The position numbers and the translations under genes are program-made. This document shows positions 17,926 through 27,861 of a stretch of 64,000 nt of DNA, piece after piece. The stretch's first letter is position 1. Each line of letters starts with the position of its first letter. A model generated the notes under the pieces. The model was not told the origin of the DNA. It saw only the letters and a list, made by a program, of their open reading frames with translations, and made no database searches. Origin of the DNA: an uncultured Bacteroidales bacterium (GTDB lineage: Bacteria > Bacteroidota > Bacteroidia > Bacteroidales > UBA932); assembly GCA_944326265.1 (NCBI GenBank), contig CALVDE010000014.1, positions 1-64,000 of the forward strand. Reading direction: 5' to 3'.

Positions 17926-19872
17926 TTAGTCTTTATAGTTACGTGTTGAAGGCTTAACAAATTCAAATACAAGGTCTTCCTTATGGAATACAGGCTCCTT
18001 GTCCTCGCCTGCATATTCCCATGCGCTGACATACTGATAGTGCTCGTCATCGCGGAGAGTCTCACCGTCGGGAGTCTGCATCTCGACGCGGAAGTGACCG
18101 CCGCAGGACTCGTTGCGGTTGAGAGCGTCACGGGCCATCAGCTCGCCGATCTCGAAGAAATCGGCCACGCGGAGAGCCTTCTCCAGCTCCTGGTTGAACT
18201 CCTCGTTGGTACCGGGAACATATACATCCTTCATGTACTGGGCGCGGAGCTCGTGAATCTCCTTGATGGCTTCCTCGAGACCCTTCTTGTCACGGGCCAT
18301 GCCGACTTTCTCCCACATGATGTGTCCGAGCTTCTTGTGGTAGTAGTCCACAGGCTGGGTGCCCTTGTTGTTGAGGAAGTAGTTGATGCGCTCCCTTACG
18401 GCTTTCTCGGCCTCCCCGAACTCGGGAGCATTGGTATCAACCTTGGGCTCCTGAATCTTGTGAGAGAGGTAGTCGCCGATAGTGTAGGGCAGGATGAAAT
18501 ATCCGTCGGCCAGACCCTGCATGAGAGCGGAGGCACCGAGACGGTTACCGCCGTGGTCGGAGAAGTTGGCCTCTCCGATAGCGTACAGGCCGGGGATAGT
18601 GGTCTGGAGGTTGTAGTCAACCCAGATACCGCCCATGGTATAGTGGATGGCGGGATATATCATCATAGGCTCCTCGTAAGGATTGACGCCTGTAATCTTC
18701 TCGTACATCTGGAAGAGGTTGCCGTAACGGGCCGTGATGACGTCCTTTCCGAGTCTCTTGATTGCTGATGAGAAATCGAGGAATACTGCAAGACCTGTCT
18801 CGTTGACACCATAGCCGGCATCGCATCTCTCCTTGGCGGCGCGGGAAGCCACGTCACGGGGAACGAGGTTACCGAAAGCGGGATACCTGCGCTCGAGATA
18901 GTAGTCGCGGTCCTCCTCAGGAATCTGAGAGCCCTTGATCTGTTTTGCACGGAGCTTCTTGACATCCTCCATCTTCTTGGGAACCCAGATACGTCCGTCA
19001 TTACGGAGGGACTCACTCATCAGGGTCAGCTTGGACTGCTGGTCACCGTGCACGGGGATACATGTAGGGTGAATCTGGGCGAAGCAGGGATTTGCGAAGT
19101 AAGCGCCCTTCTTGTAGCAGTGCCATGCGGCTGATCCGTTGGAGTTCATCGCATTGGTTGAGAGGAAATAAGTATTTCCGTATCCTCCTGATGCCAGTAC
19201 TACTGCATGGGCTCCGAAACGCTCGATCTCACCGGTTACGAGGTTGCGGGTGATGATACCGCGTGCCTCACCGTTGATGACCACGAGCTCGAGCATCTCA
19301 TGACGGGGATATGACTTGACCGTACCCTTGGTGATCTGACGGTTCAGGGAAGCATATGCACCGAGGAGGAGCTGCTGTCCAGTTTGACCGCGGGCATAGA
19401 AAGTACGGCTTACCTGAGCGCCTCCGAAGGAGCGGTTGTCGAGCAGTCCGCCGTAGTCACGTGCAAAAGGAACGCCCTGAGCCACGCACTGGTCGATAAT
19501 CAGGTTGCTGACCTCCGCAAGCCTGTAGACGTTGGCCTCGCGGCTGCGGTAGTCACCTCCCTTGATAGTGTCATAGAAGAGACGGAAGACAGAATCGTTG
19601 TCGTTCTGGTAGTTCTTGGCGGCATTGATACCTCCCTGAGCTGCGATCGAGTGAGCGCGGCGGGGAGAGTCGCTGATGCAGAAAATCTTGACATTGTAAC
19701 CCAGCTCTCCGAGTGTGGCGGCGGCAGATGCGCCACCCAGACCGGTACCGATAACGATAATATCGAGCTTCCTCTTATTGGCAGGGCTGACAACACGGAT
19801 AGCGGCTTTATGCTTTGTCCATTTTTCAGCCAAAGGACCTTCGGGTACTTTGGAAATTAACTTATCCTCCAT
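17926..19872 (-). CDS. frdA: fumarate reductase/succinate dehydrogenase flavoprotein
   Basis: FAD subunit that reduces fumarate or oxidises succinate. The 648-residue protein has the N-terminal dinucleotide motif [15 protein letters not shown], the covalent-FAD site [14 protein letters not shown], an active-site region around [11 protein letters not shown], and the [10 protein letters not shown] and GANRLGAS-like loop ([11 protein letters not shown]). Length is typical. It is followed by frdB. Upstream is a glycosyltransferase gene, 35 bases away, instead of a cytochrome b gene. No convincing promoter is seen in that gap, so it may be read from the ruvB-polysaccharide operon or from within the upstream gene. 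Confidence 0.94.
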   Translation of the reverse strand: MEDKLISKVPEGPLAEKWTKHKAAIRVVSPANKRKLDIIVIGTGLGGASAAATLGELGYNVKIFCISDSPRRAHSIAAQGGINAAKNYQNDNDSVFRLFYDTIKGGDYRSREANVYRLAEVSNLIIDQCVAQGVPFARDYGGLLDNRSFGGAQVSRTFYARGQTGQQLLLGAYASLNRQITKGTVKSYPRHEMLELVVINGEARGIITRNLVTGEIERFGAHAVVLASGGYGNTYFLSTNAMNSNGSAAWHCYKKGAYFANPCFAQIHPTCIPVHGDQQSKLTLMSESLRNDGRIWVPKKMEDVKKLRAKQIKGSQIPEEDRDYYLERRYPAFGNLVPRDVASRAAKERCDAGYGVNETGLAVFLDFSSAIKRLGKDVITARYGNLFQMYEKITGVNPYEEPMMIYPAIHYTMGGIWVDYNLQTTIPGLYAIGEANFSDHGGNRLGASALMQGLADGYFILPYTIGDYLSHKIQEPKVDTNAPEFGEAEKAVRERINYFLNNKGTQPVDYYHKKLGHIMWEKVGMARDKKGLEEAIKEIHELRAQYMKDVYVPGTNEEFNQELEKALRVADFFEIGELMARDALNRNESCGGHFRVEMQTPDGETLRDDEHYQYVSAWEYAGEDKEPVFHKEDLVFEFVKPSTRNYKD

Positions 19873-19907
19873 AATGTGTATCTAAAGAATTAAAATTTGG
19901 TGCAATG

Positions 19908-20765
19908 TTACTTACTTTTCAGCACTTTTGCAAAACTTTCACCCTCTACGCGCTTCTTCCCGCTCAACCTCCAGGCCCGAATATCGGACGGAACCCTGCC
20001 AGGATCTTTCAAAAGATAGTGGAAGATGAAATATAATTTAATCGCAACATACTGGAACTTAGAAAAATACTTCCGGTAAAACTGACGGGTGGAACGCTGC
20101 ACCACCACTTCCCTCTCCAAGTCTGTCCACTTCCTCGAACTGCTTCCGCCGCCGAAATGGAAAATCACAGAAGGCAGACTCCTTACAGGTATGCCGCAAC
20201 GGTAAAGACTGTAGAAGAGATCCAGGTCCTCCGCATACATGAAATAATCCTCCGGCCATTTTCCCACTTTTTCAAACACTTCCCGAGACATGATTACCGA
20301 TGCCCCCTTATACCATACCCTCGCTTTTTTCCGGCAGAAATACCAGAAAAACATGTCCCTGATAAGCGGAAGAGGCTTGGGTCCGTTCTCCAAAGAGCCG
20401 TCCCTGTTACGCAACTGATTGACATACACCGCATCCGGTTCCTTAATAACCGTAAGGTAATCCTCATTCATACCCTCCCCTGTCTCTGTATCCGGATTGA
20501 GGAAGTGGAGAATGTTTCCAGAAGCGTCACCGGCAGCAATGTTATTGGCCCTGGCAAATCCGTAATTGGAGTCAAGTATTTTGAAAATAAACCTTGGGTC
20601 TTCCTTAAAATCGGAACACAGGGCAATTGAATCATCCGTAGATGCATTATCAGCCACAATGACCTCATAGTCTACGGACAGACTGCGCCTGATGCTTCTG
20701 AGGCAGTTGCGGAGCAACTCACCGGTATTGTAATTGACGATAATTATCGAGACCTCCTTTCTCAT
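19908..20765 (-). CDS. family 2 glycosyltransferase
   Basis: A 285-residue GT-A fold glycosyltransferase. It shows the N-terminal nucleotide-sugar site VSIIIVNYNTGELL and VIVADNASTDDS, the NPDTETGEGM segment holding a DxD-like metal site, and the acceptor region KWPEDYFMYAEDLDLFY typical of rhamnosyltransferase-like GT2 enzymes. Its start overlaps the flippase stop by four bases. With the flippase and the GT4 enzyme it forms a small surface-glycan module. Sugar donor and acceptor are unknown. Confidence 0.88.
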   Translation of the reverse strand: MRKEVSIIIVNYNTGELLRNCLRSIRRSLSVDYEVIVADNASTDDSIALCSDFKEDPRFIFKILDSNYGFARANNIAAGDASGNILHFLNPDTETGEGMNEDYLTVIKEPDAVYVNQLRNRDGSLENGPKPLPLIRDMFFWYFCRKKARVWYKGASVIMSREVFEKVGKWPEDYFMYAEDLDLFYSLYRCGIPVRSLPSVIFHFGGGSSSRKWTDLEREVVVQRSTRQFYRKYFSKFQYVAIKLYFIFHYLLKDPGRVPSDIRAWRLSGKKRVEGESFAKVLKSK

Positions 20766-22216
20766 TTTCCTATCTTTCTTATCAAGCGGAACAGTTCATT
20801 TTTAATATCCCTGTATTCAGTGCTTTTATACACAAACTCGTATGCGAGGACAACTATCGTGCCCCCGGCACAGATCTGAAGCAGCAGCAATAGCCATTGA
20901 GGCATGACAAGCATATTCATAGCATTGACAATCAAAGCCATGACTATGGACACACACAAGGTGGGGAGAATGTCCGCCAGCTGACGGCCCACGGAATAAT
21001 GAATCACCTTCGATACATATGCGGCATGGACGACAAACAGAATGAACGAGACACCCACCATACTCCATAAAAGAGCCTCCACACTGAATATAATCCCGAA
21101 AACTACAGGAATCAGCCCCATTACAGTCTTTAAAATCTCCAGAACAAGTGTTATGTCGGAACGCCCGTCGGCATTTATGACATTTGCACTGCACATCATC
21201 AATGGCAGAAAAAGACCTGAAAAACACATGATACGGAGATAATCAACAGCAGGAAGCCATTGATTACCGAAAACAGTGAGTATAAAGGGACCCGCTACGG
21301 CCCATACTCCGAAAACTGCGGTAAAAGATATAAGCACAGTGGTTTTCAAGACTTTTCTATAGACATTGATCTGTCTTTCACCTTCATCCTGGATAGAGGC
21401 AAGAACAGGATAACTTACTTTCTGCATAACCGAGCTTACATTGGAGGTGACCATATTCTTGACTTTATCAGCCCTCGAATACTGACCGAGAACGGACGAA
21501 GAATACATCTTTCCTATTATGAACGAGTACATCTCACTCCAAATCGTACTGATGATGGAGGTTATCAAAAGCCTGCTTCCGAAAGAGAACATGTCCCTGA
21601 AACTCTTTCGTGAAAAACACAGGCCCGGATGCCATCGCGATACAGACCAAAGCAGAATAGTATTCACAGCCAGTTTGCCTACCTGAAGCACTACGAGACT
21701 CCATACCCCGAATCCGTAAAATGCCATTGCAACAGCGGCAACTGCCGCAGCAAATGATGAGACCAAAGATATCCAAGCCTGAGTCCTGAAGTCAATCCTG
21801 CGCACCAGAATAATTTTCTGCACTATCCCGAAAGCATTGATGATAAGTGATATACCCAATATTCTGATAACGGGGACCAGTATCGGCTCCCTGAAAAACC
21901 GGGCTATGAAAGGCGAACAGAAAAACAGTACGGCATATAACAGACAGCTTACTGCCAGATTGAAATAGAATACAGTATCGAAATCAGCCTTGACAGTATC
22001 TTTCTTTCTTGTAAGAGCACCTGTAAAACCACTGTCCACCAGAGAAGTAGACAATGTCATGAAAATAGCCGTCATGCCTATGATTCCGAAATCCGCCGGT
22101 GACAGTATCCTGGCCAGTATTATATTGGCCACGGCCGTGATTCCCAGACCTAGGATATTGTCGGCAAATCCCCAGCCCACTCCCTTCGCTGTCTTAGCCT
22201 TTAAATTTTCTGACAT
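20762..22216 (-). CDS. Wzx-type oligosaccharide flippase (MOP superfamily)
   Basis: The 484-residue integral membrane protein has about 12-14 hydrophobic helices and the MOP/WzxC-like N-terminus TAKGVGWGFADNILGLGI followed by ARILSPADFGIIGM. It probably flips lipid-linked sugars across the inner membrane. It overlaps the preceding GT4 gene by 23 bases and the following GT2 gene by four, so the three are translationally coupled. No polymerase or chain-length gene is nearby, so this may be a small accessory glycan set rather than a capsule locus. Confidence 0.88.
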   Translation of the reverse strand: MSENLKAKTAKGVGWGFADNILGLGITAVANIILARILSPADFGIIGMTAIFMTLSTSLVDSGFTGALTRKKDTVKADFDTVFYFNLAVSCLLYAVLFFCSPFIARFFREPILVPVIRILGISLIINAFGIVQKIILVRRIDFRTQAWISLVSSFAAAVAAVAMAFYGFGVWSLVVLQVGKLAVNTILLWSVSRWHPGLCFSRKSFRDMFSFGSRLLITSIISTIWSEMYSFIIGKMYSSSVLGQYSRADKVKNMVTSNVSSVMQKVSYPVLASIQDEGERQINVYRKVLKTTVLISFTAVFGVWAVAGPFILTVFGNQWLPAVDYLRIMCFSGLFLPLMMCSANVINADGRSDITLVLEILKTVMGLIPVVFGIIFSVEALLWSMVGVSFILFVVHAAYVSKVIHYSVGRQLADILPTLCVSIVMALIVNAMNMLVMPQWLLLLLQICAGGTIVVLAYEFVYKSTEYRDIKNELFRLIRKIGK

Positions 22217-23309
22217 CAGAATAGATACTTATCATTGTTGCAACATTATCATCCCATGAATACAGCTCTTTTACATGCTGTACGCCTTTGTTTCCCAATC
22301 TTTCCCTCAAATCAGGATTATCTATGAATTTCTGAATAGCCAATGCGGCCATCCCTGGTTCATTTCTTGGAACTACAAATCCGGTAACTCCATTAAGAAC
22401 CACTTCCTTAAAACCATCAGCATCTGAAACCACCACAGGACATCCGCAGGCCATGGCCTCTACTGCAACAACTCCGAAACTCTCACTTCTGGACAATGAT
22501 ACTGCTACTGAAAATGAATTGTACCACTGCGGCAGCTCATGATTGGGAATCTTTCCTACAAACTCTACATTCCGGGATATCCCCAAATCCTCAGTAAGTC
22601 TCTCATATTCTTCCCTACACCGACCATCACCGATTATAACCAATTCAGGATCCAAATCCTCATTTCTTTCCTTTAGGATCTTAAACGCCTTAATCAAAAC
22701 ATCTATACCATATTTCGGTTCCAGAGTCTTCACATTGCCGACGACAAACCTGCCCTCACCCGGACCGCATTTATCGAACTTCTTAAAAACCGAAGTATCC
22801 ACCCCGAACGGCGTAATTGATATTAATTTTTCCGTAAAATTCATAGTCTGCCGTGCCATGGCATAACTTGTGGAAAGAATCTTGTCTGCCTTTCTGAAAA
22901 TATATCTCAGCACTTTTTCATTAACAGGAGACAGATAAGGAAACTCATACACATCACTGCCCCATACCGATATAATAAACGGATGAAAACCTGTAAGTGC
23001 GGCAATCAGCCCGAAACTGGTCGCATAGTGGGCATGCAGAATGTCCGGATCCTCGATTCTGATCACAGTCTTAAGATCTTCGACAGCTTTCCAGTGCTTC
23101 GAGAGCATCCCTGCCACGGCTTTCAGTCCCTTATCCGACTTGTATGTAAATAAATCGAATACATAGAGCCTTATTCCGTGTTCCTCGAAAAAATTATCAC
23201 GCGGGGGGTATAGCGAATACAAAACAATATCCACACCGCCGGCTTGCAGCGATACTGTCCATCTGCGGGTATGGACACTCCTGGCATCGGCGACCATCAG
23301 TACTTTCAT
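22194..23309 (-). CDS. family 4 glycosyltransferase
   Basis: A 371-residue GT-B fold enzyme. The N-terminus [17 protein letters not shown] is the usual GT4 acceptor domain, and the C-terminal half carries the donor-binding [18 protein letters not shown] motif (about 275-292) with the E-x7-E pair. It overlaps the ruvB stop by four bases, so it is in one operon with ruvB and the flippase. No signal peptide; it probably acts at the cytoplasmic membrane face. Sugar specificity unknown. Confidence 0.9.
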   Translation of the reverse strand: MKVLMVADARSVHTRRWTVSLQAGGVDIVLYSLYPPRDNFFEEHGIRLYVFDLFTYKSDKGLKAVAGMLSKHWKAVEDLKTVIRIEDPDILHAHYATSFGLIAALTGFHPFIISVWGSDVYEFPYLSPVNEKVLRYIFRKADKILSTSYAMARQTMNFTEKLISITPFGVDTSVFKKFDKCGPGEGRFVVGNVKTLEPKYGIDVLIKAFKILKERNEDLDPELVIIGDGRCREEYERLTEDLGISRNVEFVGKIPNHELPQWYNSFSVAVSLSRSESFGVVAVEAMACGCPVVVSDADGFKEVVLNGVTGFVVPRNEPGMAALAIQKFIDNPDLRERLGNKGVQHVKELYSWDDNVATMISIYSDVRKFKG

Positions 23310-24346
23310 CTCGTATGAAATAATGAATCCGGAGAATATCTGTCTGCACCGAGATGGTCATATGCCAGATCCGTGGCCTCCCTTCCCCTGGGAGTACGGT
23401 GTATGAAGCCTTCCTTTATAAGATAAGGCTCATAGACTTCCTCAACTGTACCGGGATCCTCCCCGACAGCAGTTGCTATGGTACCCAGACCCACAGGACC
23501 GCCTTTGAATTTATAGATAATCGTATTGAGAATCTTGTTGTCAATCGAATCAAGCCCTCTCTTGTCTATATTCAGCGCGTCAAGAGCGTATGAAGCTATG
23601 TCCAGGTCAATGTATCCGGAACCCTTGACCTGCGCGAAATCCCTCACGCGCCTCAACAGCGAATTGGCTATTCTCGGTGTTCCACGGCTTCTCAAGGCTA
23701 TCTCCATGGCCGCACGCTCATCTATATCGATATTTAGAATCCCGGCACTGCGTATGATAATGTTGCGGAGTACCGCAGCATCGTAATATTCCAGATGAGC
23801 GGTTATGCCGAATCTGGCCCGGAGAGGGGAAGTGATGAGACCGCTCCTGGTAGTAGCTCCTATCAGCGTGAAGCGGTTAAGACCTATCTGCACGGAACGC
23901 GCACCGGGACCCTTGTCTATCATGATATCGATAGTGAAGTCCTCCATTGCCGAATACAGATACTCCTCCACTACATGCGACAGGCGGTGAATCTCGTCTA
24001 TGAACAGCACGTCACCGGTCTCCAGGCCGGTAAGGAGTCCCGCCAGGTCTCCGGGCTTGTCCAGAATAGGTCCTGAAGTAATCTTCATATTGACCCCGAG
24101 TTCATTGGCCACGATATGCGCCAGGGTAGTCTTGCCGAGTCCCGGAGGTCCGTGAAGCAGTATATGATCCAGAGCCTCCCCCCTGAGAAGGGCAGCTTTG
24201 ACAAAGATTTTAAGGTTCTCTATGATTTTGTCCTGACCGGAGAAATCTTCAAAGTCCTGCGGTCGTATCTTTCCTTCAAAATCACTATCTTTGGCCGTGC
24301 TTTGAGCCCTGGTATCAAAATCGCTGTTATTGCCGCTTGTAAACAT
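23306..24346 (-). CDS. ruvB: Holliday junction helicase motor RuvB
   Basis: AAA+ hexameric motor that migrates Holliday junctions with RuvA. The 346-residue protein shows Walker [13 protein letters not shown] (about 66), Walker [11 protein letters not shown], the sensor-1 IGATTRSGL, the arginine finger region APLRARFG-like (SPLRARFG) and the C-terminal winged helix with [12 protein letters not shown]. First gene of the leftward run. A minus-strand TATCTTTG box (24351-24358) sits only five bases from its ATG, implying a very short or absent leader. It borders the proposed origin. Confidence 0.96.
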   Translation of the reverse strand: MFTSGNNSDFDTRAQSTAKDSDFEGKIRPQDFEDFSGQDKIIENLKIFVKAALLRGEALDHILLHGPPGLGKTTLAHIVANELGVNMKITSGPILDKPGDLAGLLTGLETGDVLFIDEIHRLSHVVEEYLYSAMEDFTIDIMIDKGPGARSVQIGLNRFTLIGATTRSGLITSPLRARFGITAHLEYYDAAVLRNIIIRSAGILNIDIDERAAMEIALRSRGTPRIANSLLRRVRDFAQVKGSGYIDLDIASYALDALNIDKRGLDSIDNKILNTIIYKFKGGPVGLGTIATAVGEDPGTVEEVYEPYLIKEGFIHRTPRGREATDLAYDHLGADRYSPDSLFHTR

Positions 24347-24350
24347 GACA

Positions 24351-24358
24351 CAAAGATA
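24351..24358 (-). promoter_or_regulatory. -7 box of ruvB
   Basis: The minus strand reads TATCTTTG, a TAnnTTTG match, five bases before the ruvB ATG. This would give an almost leaderless message. No -33 match at the normal distance. Confidence 0.4.
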
Positions 24359-24516
24359 AATATAGTTTTTTTAAATTCACCTTTGATTATGTTTTTAGCG
24401 TGTCGATATGTTGATAAAATGTGCAATGCCGTGATTTTAAAGCATGATTAGACAAAAAGCCTGTGATAAAAACATGTTGATAAATTTTTGACAAGTTTTA
24501 ATAAAAAACTTTGTAA

Positions 24517-24524
24517 TAATTTTG
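24517..24524 (+). promoter_or_regulatory. possible -7 box of mfd
   Basis: TAATTTTG matches TAnnTTTG, 86 bases before the mfd ATG. The nearest TTTG upstream is 26 bases away, longer than ideal. It lies inside the proposed origin. Confidence 0.35.
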
Positions 24525-24610
24525 AAATATAGAATTTTCATCCCTTATATGGTTTTTTGAAAAAAAGAAAAAAAGTTATTTTAAGATATTAACACCGTTA
24601 TCAAAAGGAA

Positions 24611-27600
24611 ATGAACCGGAGAATAGAAGGACTGTTGAAAAAGGAAAGCATGGAGCTTCTTAGAAGTTCCATCGCTGACAAGAATATTAAAAGTCTGACA
24701 GTCAACGGGCTTTATTCATCAGCGAAAGCATTTGCCGTGTCTGGAGCACTGACCTCGGGAGTACACCTTGTGGTGCTGGACGGAAAAGACAGTGCCGCCG
24801 CCTGTGTAAATGACCTATATAATATAATAGGTGACACCGATGTTTTTTTCTTTCCCACATCCGATGTGCGTACTGTAAAGGGCACGATGAAGGATATGTC
24901 AGCGAAGGTCCAGCGTACAGCTGCGATAAGTGCTCTGGCTGACTACAGGAACGGTGAGTATAAGGGAGATTTTCTACTTATCGCTGGCTATAAGGAATCT
25001 CTTGATGAGAATATACCCGACGATATGATGATCAGCCGTTCGGTAAAGAGGGTGGCGGCAGGCACGGAGGTTTCTTTCGAGAAATTCCAGGACGAACTTT
25101 ATGGTCTTGGTTTTACGAGGGTTGATTTTGTCTCAAGGCCGGGTGAGTATGCAGTGAGGGGCGGTATCATAGATCTTTTTCCGTTCAACAATGACAAGCC
25201 GTACAGGCTGGATTTTTTCGGAGACGAGGTGGATACCATCAGGATGTTTGATGTCAATACCCAGCACAGTATCGGAGAGCCTCTGGAAGCTGTGAACATA
25301 TACCCCAATATATCTGATGCAGGCAGTGACGGAGGCTGTTCTCTGTATTCGGTACTTCCGGAGGATTCGGTTATATGGATTTCCGGTCTGGATGCTTTTT
25401 CGGAGACCGGTGTGGAAGGAGAGGGGCACAGGAAGGTATGGCTGTCCCCGGCACGCAGGCAGGAGTCAGACATTGAGATAGACTTCAATACTTCTCCGCA
25501 GCCGGCTTTCAACAAGAATTTCGAGCTTCTGGCTTCTGATATAAGGAGCATGAAAAGTTCCGGTTACGAGGTCTGCATCATGAGCGAGAACCGAAGCCAG
25601 ATAGAAAGACTGCGCAATATACTCTCATCATACGATCTGGATGTGAATTATGTGGAATATACCATCCAGGAGGGTTTTATTGATCATGACGGGAAAAAAT
25701 GTCTCTACACTGACCATCAGATATTCGACCGTTACAGACGTATCAGGCTGAAGAGAACTGTTGAAAGGAGCGAGAGGCTTACGATGAACGACATCAACTC
25801 GTTCAAGGAGGGAGACTATATCGTCCATATCGACCACGGTATAGGACGTTTCGGCGGTCTGGTCAAGAACCGTATCAACGGTAAGGTGCAGGAGGCCATA
25901 AAGCTTATCTACAGGGACAATGATGTGCTGTTCGTGTCGGTACACGGGCTGCACCGCATATCGAAGTACCGTTCCGGAGACTCTACCAAGCCTCCTAAGA
26001 TCAACAAGCTCGGTACCGGCAACTGGGAGAAGCTCAAGAGCAGCGCGAAGTCCAAGGTCAAGGACATAGCCGAGGACCTGATACGGCTCTACTCTCAGCG
26101 CAGGGTGGCCAAGGGATTCGCTTTCAGTCCGGACTCATTCCTGCAGCAGGAGTTCGAGTCTTCGTTCCAGTATGAGGAGACACCGGACCAGATAAAGGCT
26201 GTGGAGGCTGTGAAGAAAGATATGGAGAGCGACTGCCCGATGGACCGTCTGGTATGCGGCGACGTGGGATTCGGCAAGACCGAGGTGGCCATGAGGGCGG
26301 CTTTCAAGGCCGTGGCCGACAACAAGCAGGTCGCCGTACTGGTGCCGACCACCATTCTGGCCCTGCAGCACTACAACACGTTCAGGGACAGACTCCGTAA
26401 TTTTCCGTGTACTATAGACTACCTGAGCCGTCTGAGGACCTCCAAGGAAGTGGCGGACATAACGGAAAGGCTCAAGAACGGCAAGATAGACATCATAATA
26501 GGTACCCACAGACTGCTGGGCAAGAACATAGCTTTCAAGGATCTGGGTCTGCTCATCATAGATGAGGAACAGAAGTTCGGAGTGGCGGCCAAGGAGACCC
26601 TGCGCCGTCTGAAACTCTCGGTGGACACCCTGACGCTGACGGCTACTCCTATTCCAAGGACCCTTCAGTTCTCCCTGCTGGGAGCGAGGGATCTTTCGAT
26701 CATCAATACTCCTCCGCCCAACCGTCTTCCGATACAGACGGAGATAATCGATTTCAACGAGGACACTATCCGGGATATCATCAATGAGGAGACCGGAAGG
26801 GGAGGGCAGGTGTTCTTCGTCCACAACCGGGTACAGGACATTTACGAGGTGGAGGACATCATACGCAGGATAGTGCCCGGCATCAAGACATGCGTGGCGC
26901 ACGGGCAGATGGAACCAAAGGTCCTTGAGAACAAGATTATCGAGTACATGTCGGGAGACTATGACATACTTATAGCCACCACAATCATAGAGAACGGCAT
27001 AGACATACCCAATACCAATACCATAATCATCAACCAGGCCCAGAACTACGGTCTTAGCGATCTTCACCAGCTCAGGGGCAGAGTGGGGCGGTCCAGCCGC
27101 AAGGCCTACTGCTATCTGATAGTGCCTCCGATGACCAGTCTTTCGGATGATGCGAAGCGCAGGCTGGATGCCATAGAGGCTTTCTCTGACCTTGGAAGCG
27201 GATTCAATATAGCCATGAGGGATTTGGATATCAGGGGCATGGGCAATATGCTGGGAGCGGAGCAGAGCGGATATATAGCCGAGATGGGATTCGAGACGTA
27301 TCAGCGGATACTTGCCGAGGCATTCGAGGAGATCAAGGGTACGGTCACCGATCTGCCGGGCATGAAGCAGGAGGACCAGGTGTACGTCACGGACTGCGTC
27401 GTGGACACCGACCTGGAGATTCTTATACCGGACTCTTACATCAATATTACGGCTGAGAAAATCCGGCTTTACAAGGAACTTGACTCGATATCGGACGAGC
27501 CGTCCCTCCAGCGGTTCATATCGGATATAGAGGACCGGTTCGGTCCCATACCCGAGGAATTCAAGCAGCTCATCTATGTGGTAAGGCTCAGAATGGCCGC

Positions 27601-27835
27601 CAGGGAACGCGGATTCGAGAAGATAGTGCTCAAGAACGGTGCTATGGTGATGTATTTCATATCCAATTCCATGTCTCCGTTCTACCGGAGCAGCCGCTTC
27701 TCGGATATAATCAAGACTATCCAGCATAAGGATGCGTCCAGATACATGCTGAAGGAGAATAATGACAGGCTGTACATCACAGTAAAAAATGTAAAAACTA
27801 TTGAGGGCGCCTACAATCTTATACAAAAATTGTAA
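24611..27835 (+). CDS. mfd: transcription-repair coupling factor Mfd
   Basis: Removes RNA polymerase stalled at DNA damage and recruits UvrA. The 1074-residue protein has the UvrB-like N-terminal module with FPTSDVRTVKGT and YAVRGGIIDLFP, the RNA-polymerase-interacting domain around GDYIVHIDHGIGRF (about 400), and the RecG-like motor: Walker A CGDVGFGKTEVAMRAAF (about 550), DEEQ in LLIIDEEQKFGV, TATPIPRTL and QLRGRVGRS. The TRCF C-terminal domain follows. It opens the rightward gene block beside the proposed origin; coaX follows 26 bases later. Confidence 0.97.
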   Translation: MNRRIEGLLKKESMELLRSSIADKNIKSLTVNGLYSSAKAFAVSGALTSGVHLVVLDGKDSAAACVNDLYNIIGDTDVFFFPTSDVRTVKGTMKDMSAKVQRTAAISALADYRNGEYKGDFLLIAGYKESLDENIPDDMMISRSVKRVAAGTEVSFEKFQDELYGLGFTRVDFVSRPGEYAVRGGIIDLFPFNNDKPYRLDFFGDEVDTIRMFDVNTQHSIGEPLEAVNIYPNISDAGSDGGCSLYSVLPEDSVIWISGLDAFSETGVEGEGHRKVWLSPARRQESDIEIDFNTSPQPAFNKNFELLASDIRSMKSSGYEVCIMSENRSQIERLRNILSSYDLDVNYVEYTIQEGFIDHDGKKCLYTDHQIFDRYRRIRLKRTVERSERLTMNDINSFKEGDYIVHIDHGIGRFGGLVKNRINGKVQEAIKLIYRDNDVLFVSVHGLHRISKYRSGDSTKPPKINKLGTGNWEKLKSSAKSKVKDIAEDLIRLYSQRRVAKGFAFSPDSFLQQEFESSFQYEETPDQIKAVEAVKKDMESDCPMDRLVCGDVGFGKTEVAMRAAFKAVADNKQVAVLVPTTILALQHYNTFRDRLRNFPCTIDYLSRLRTSKEVADITERLKNGKIDIIIGTHRLLGKNIAFKDLGLLIIDEEQKFGVAAKETLRRLKLSVDTLTLTATPIPRTLQFSLLGARDLSIINTPPPNRLPIQTEIIDFNEDTIRDIINEETGRGGQVFFVHNRVQDIYEVEDIIRRIVPGIKTCVAHGQMEPKVLENKIIEYMSGDYDILIATTIIENGIDIPNTNTIIINQAQNYGLSDLHQLRGRVGRSSRKAYCYLIVPPMTSLSDDAKRRLDAIEAFSDLGSGFNIAMRDLDIRGMGNMLGAEQSGYIAEMGFETYQRILAEAFEEIKGTVTDLPGMKQEDQVYVTDCVVDTDLEILIPDSYINITAEKIRLYKELDSISDEPSLQRFISDIEDRFGPIPEEFKQLIYVVRLRMAARERGFEKIVLKNGAMVMYFISNSMSPFYRSSRFSDIIKTIQHKDASRYMLKENNDRLYITVKNVKTIEGAYNLIQKL

Positions 27836-27836
27836 T

Positions 27837-27844
27837 TATCTTTG
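27837..27844 (+). promoter_or_regulatory. -7 box of coaX
   Basis: TATCTTTG, an exact TAnnTTTG match, directly after the mfd stop and 17-23 bases before the coaX start candidates. No -33 element at the usual distance. Confidence 0.45.
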
Positions 27845-27861
27845 TCGCCCTTTTAAATGCA

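Larger units (their letters stand above)
24347..24610. other. candidate replication origin (oriC)
   Basis: A strongly AT-rich, non-coding 264-base gap between divergent ruvB and mfd. It holds two identical DnaA-box-like 9-mers TGTTGATAA (24409-24417 and 24475-24483; reverse complement TTATCAACA, one base from TTATCCACA), a near match TGTGATAAA (24462-24470), an opposite-facing TTATCAAAA (24598-24606), and A/T runs at 24551-24575 that could serve as an unwinding element. The gap sits where leftward genes give way to rightward genes, and sampled plus-strand lines change from C>G on its left to G>C on its right, as at an origin. dnaA is not adjacent. This is inference, not proof. Confidence 0.55.

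Noticed and set aside
23678..23687. A third parS-like string TGTTCCACGG inside ruvB
   Set aside because: Only one half of the palindrome is present; the other arm does not match, so it is probably chance.
26135..27826. A 563-codon open frame on the minus strand opposite mfd
   Set aside because: It lies wholly within the clearly coding mfd gene, has low-complexity His/Leu/Arg-rich translation and no recognisable domain; it is a shadow.
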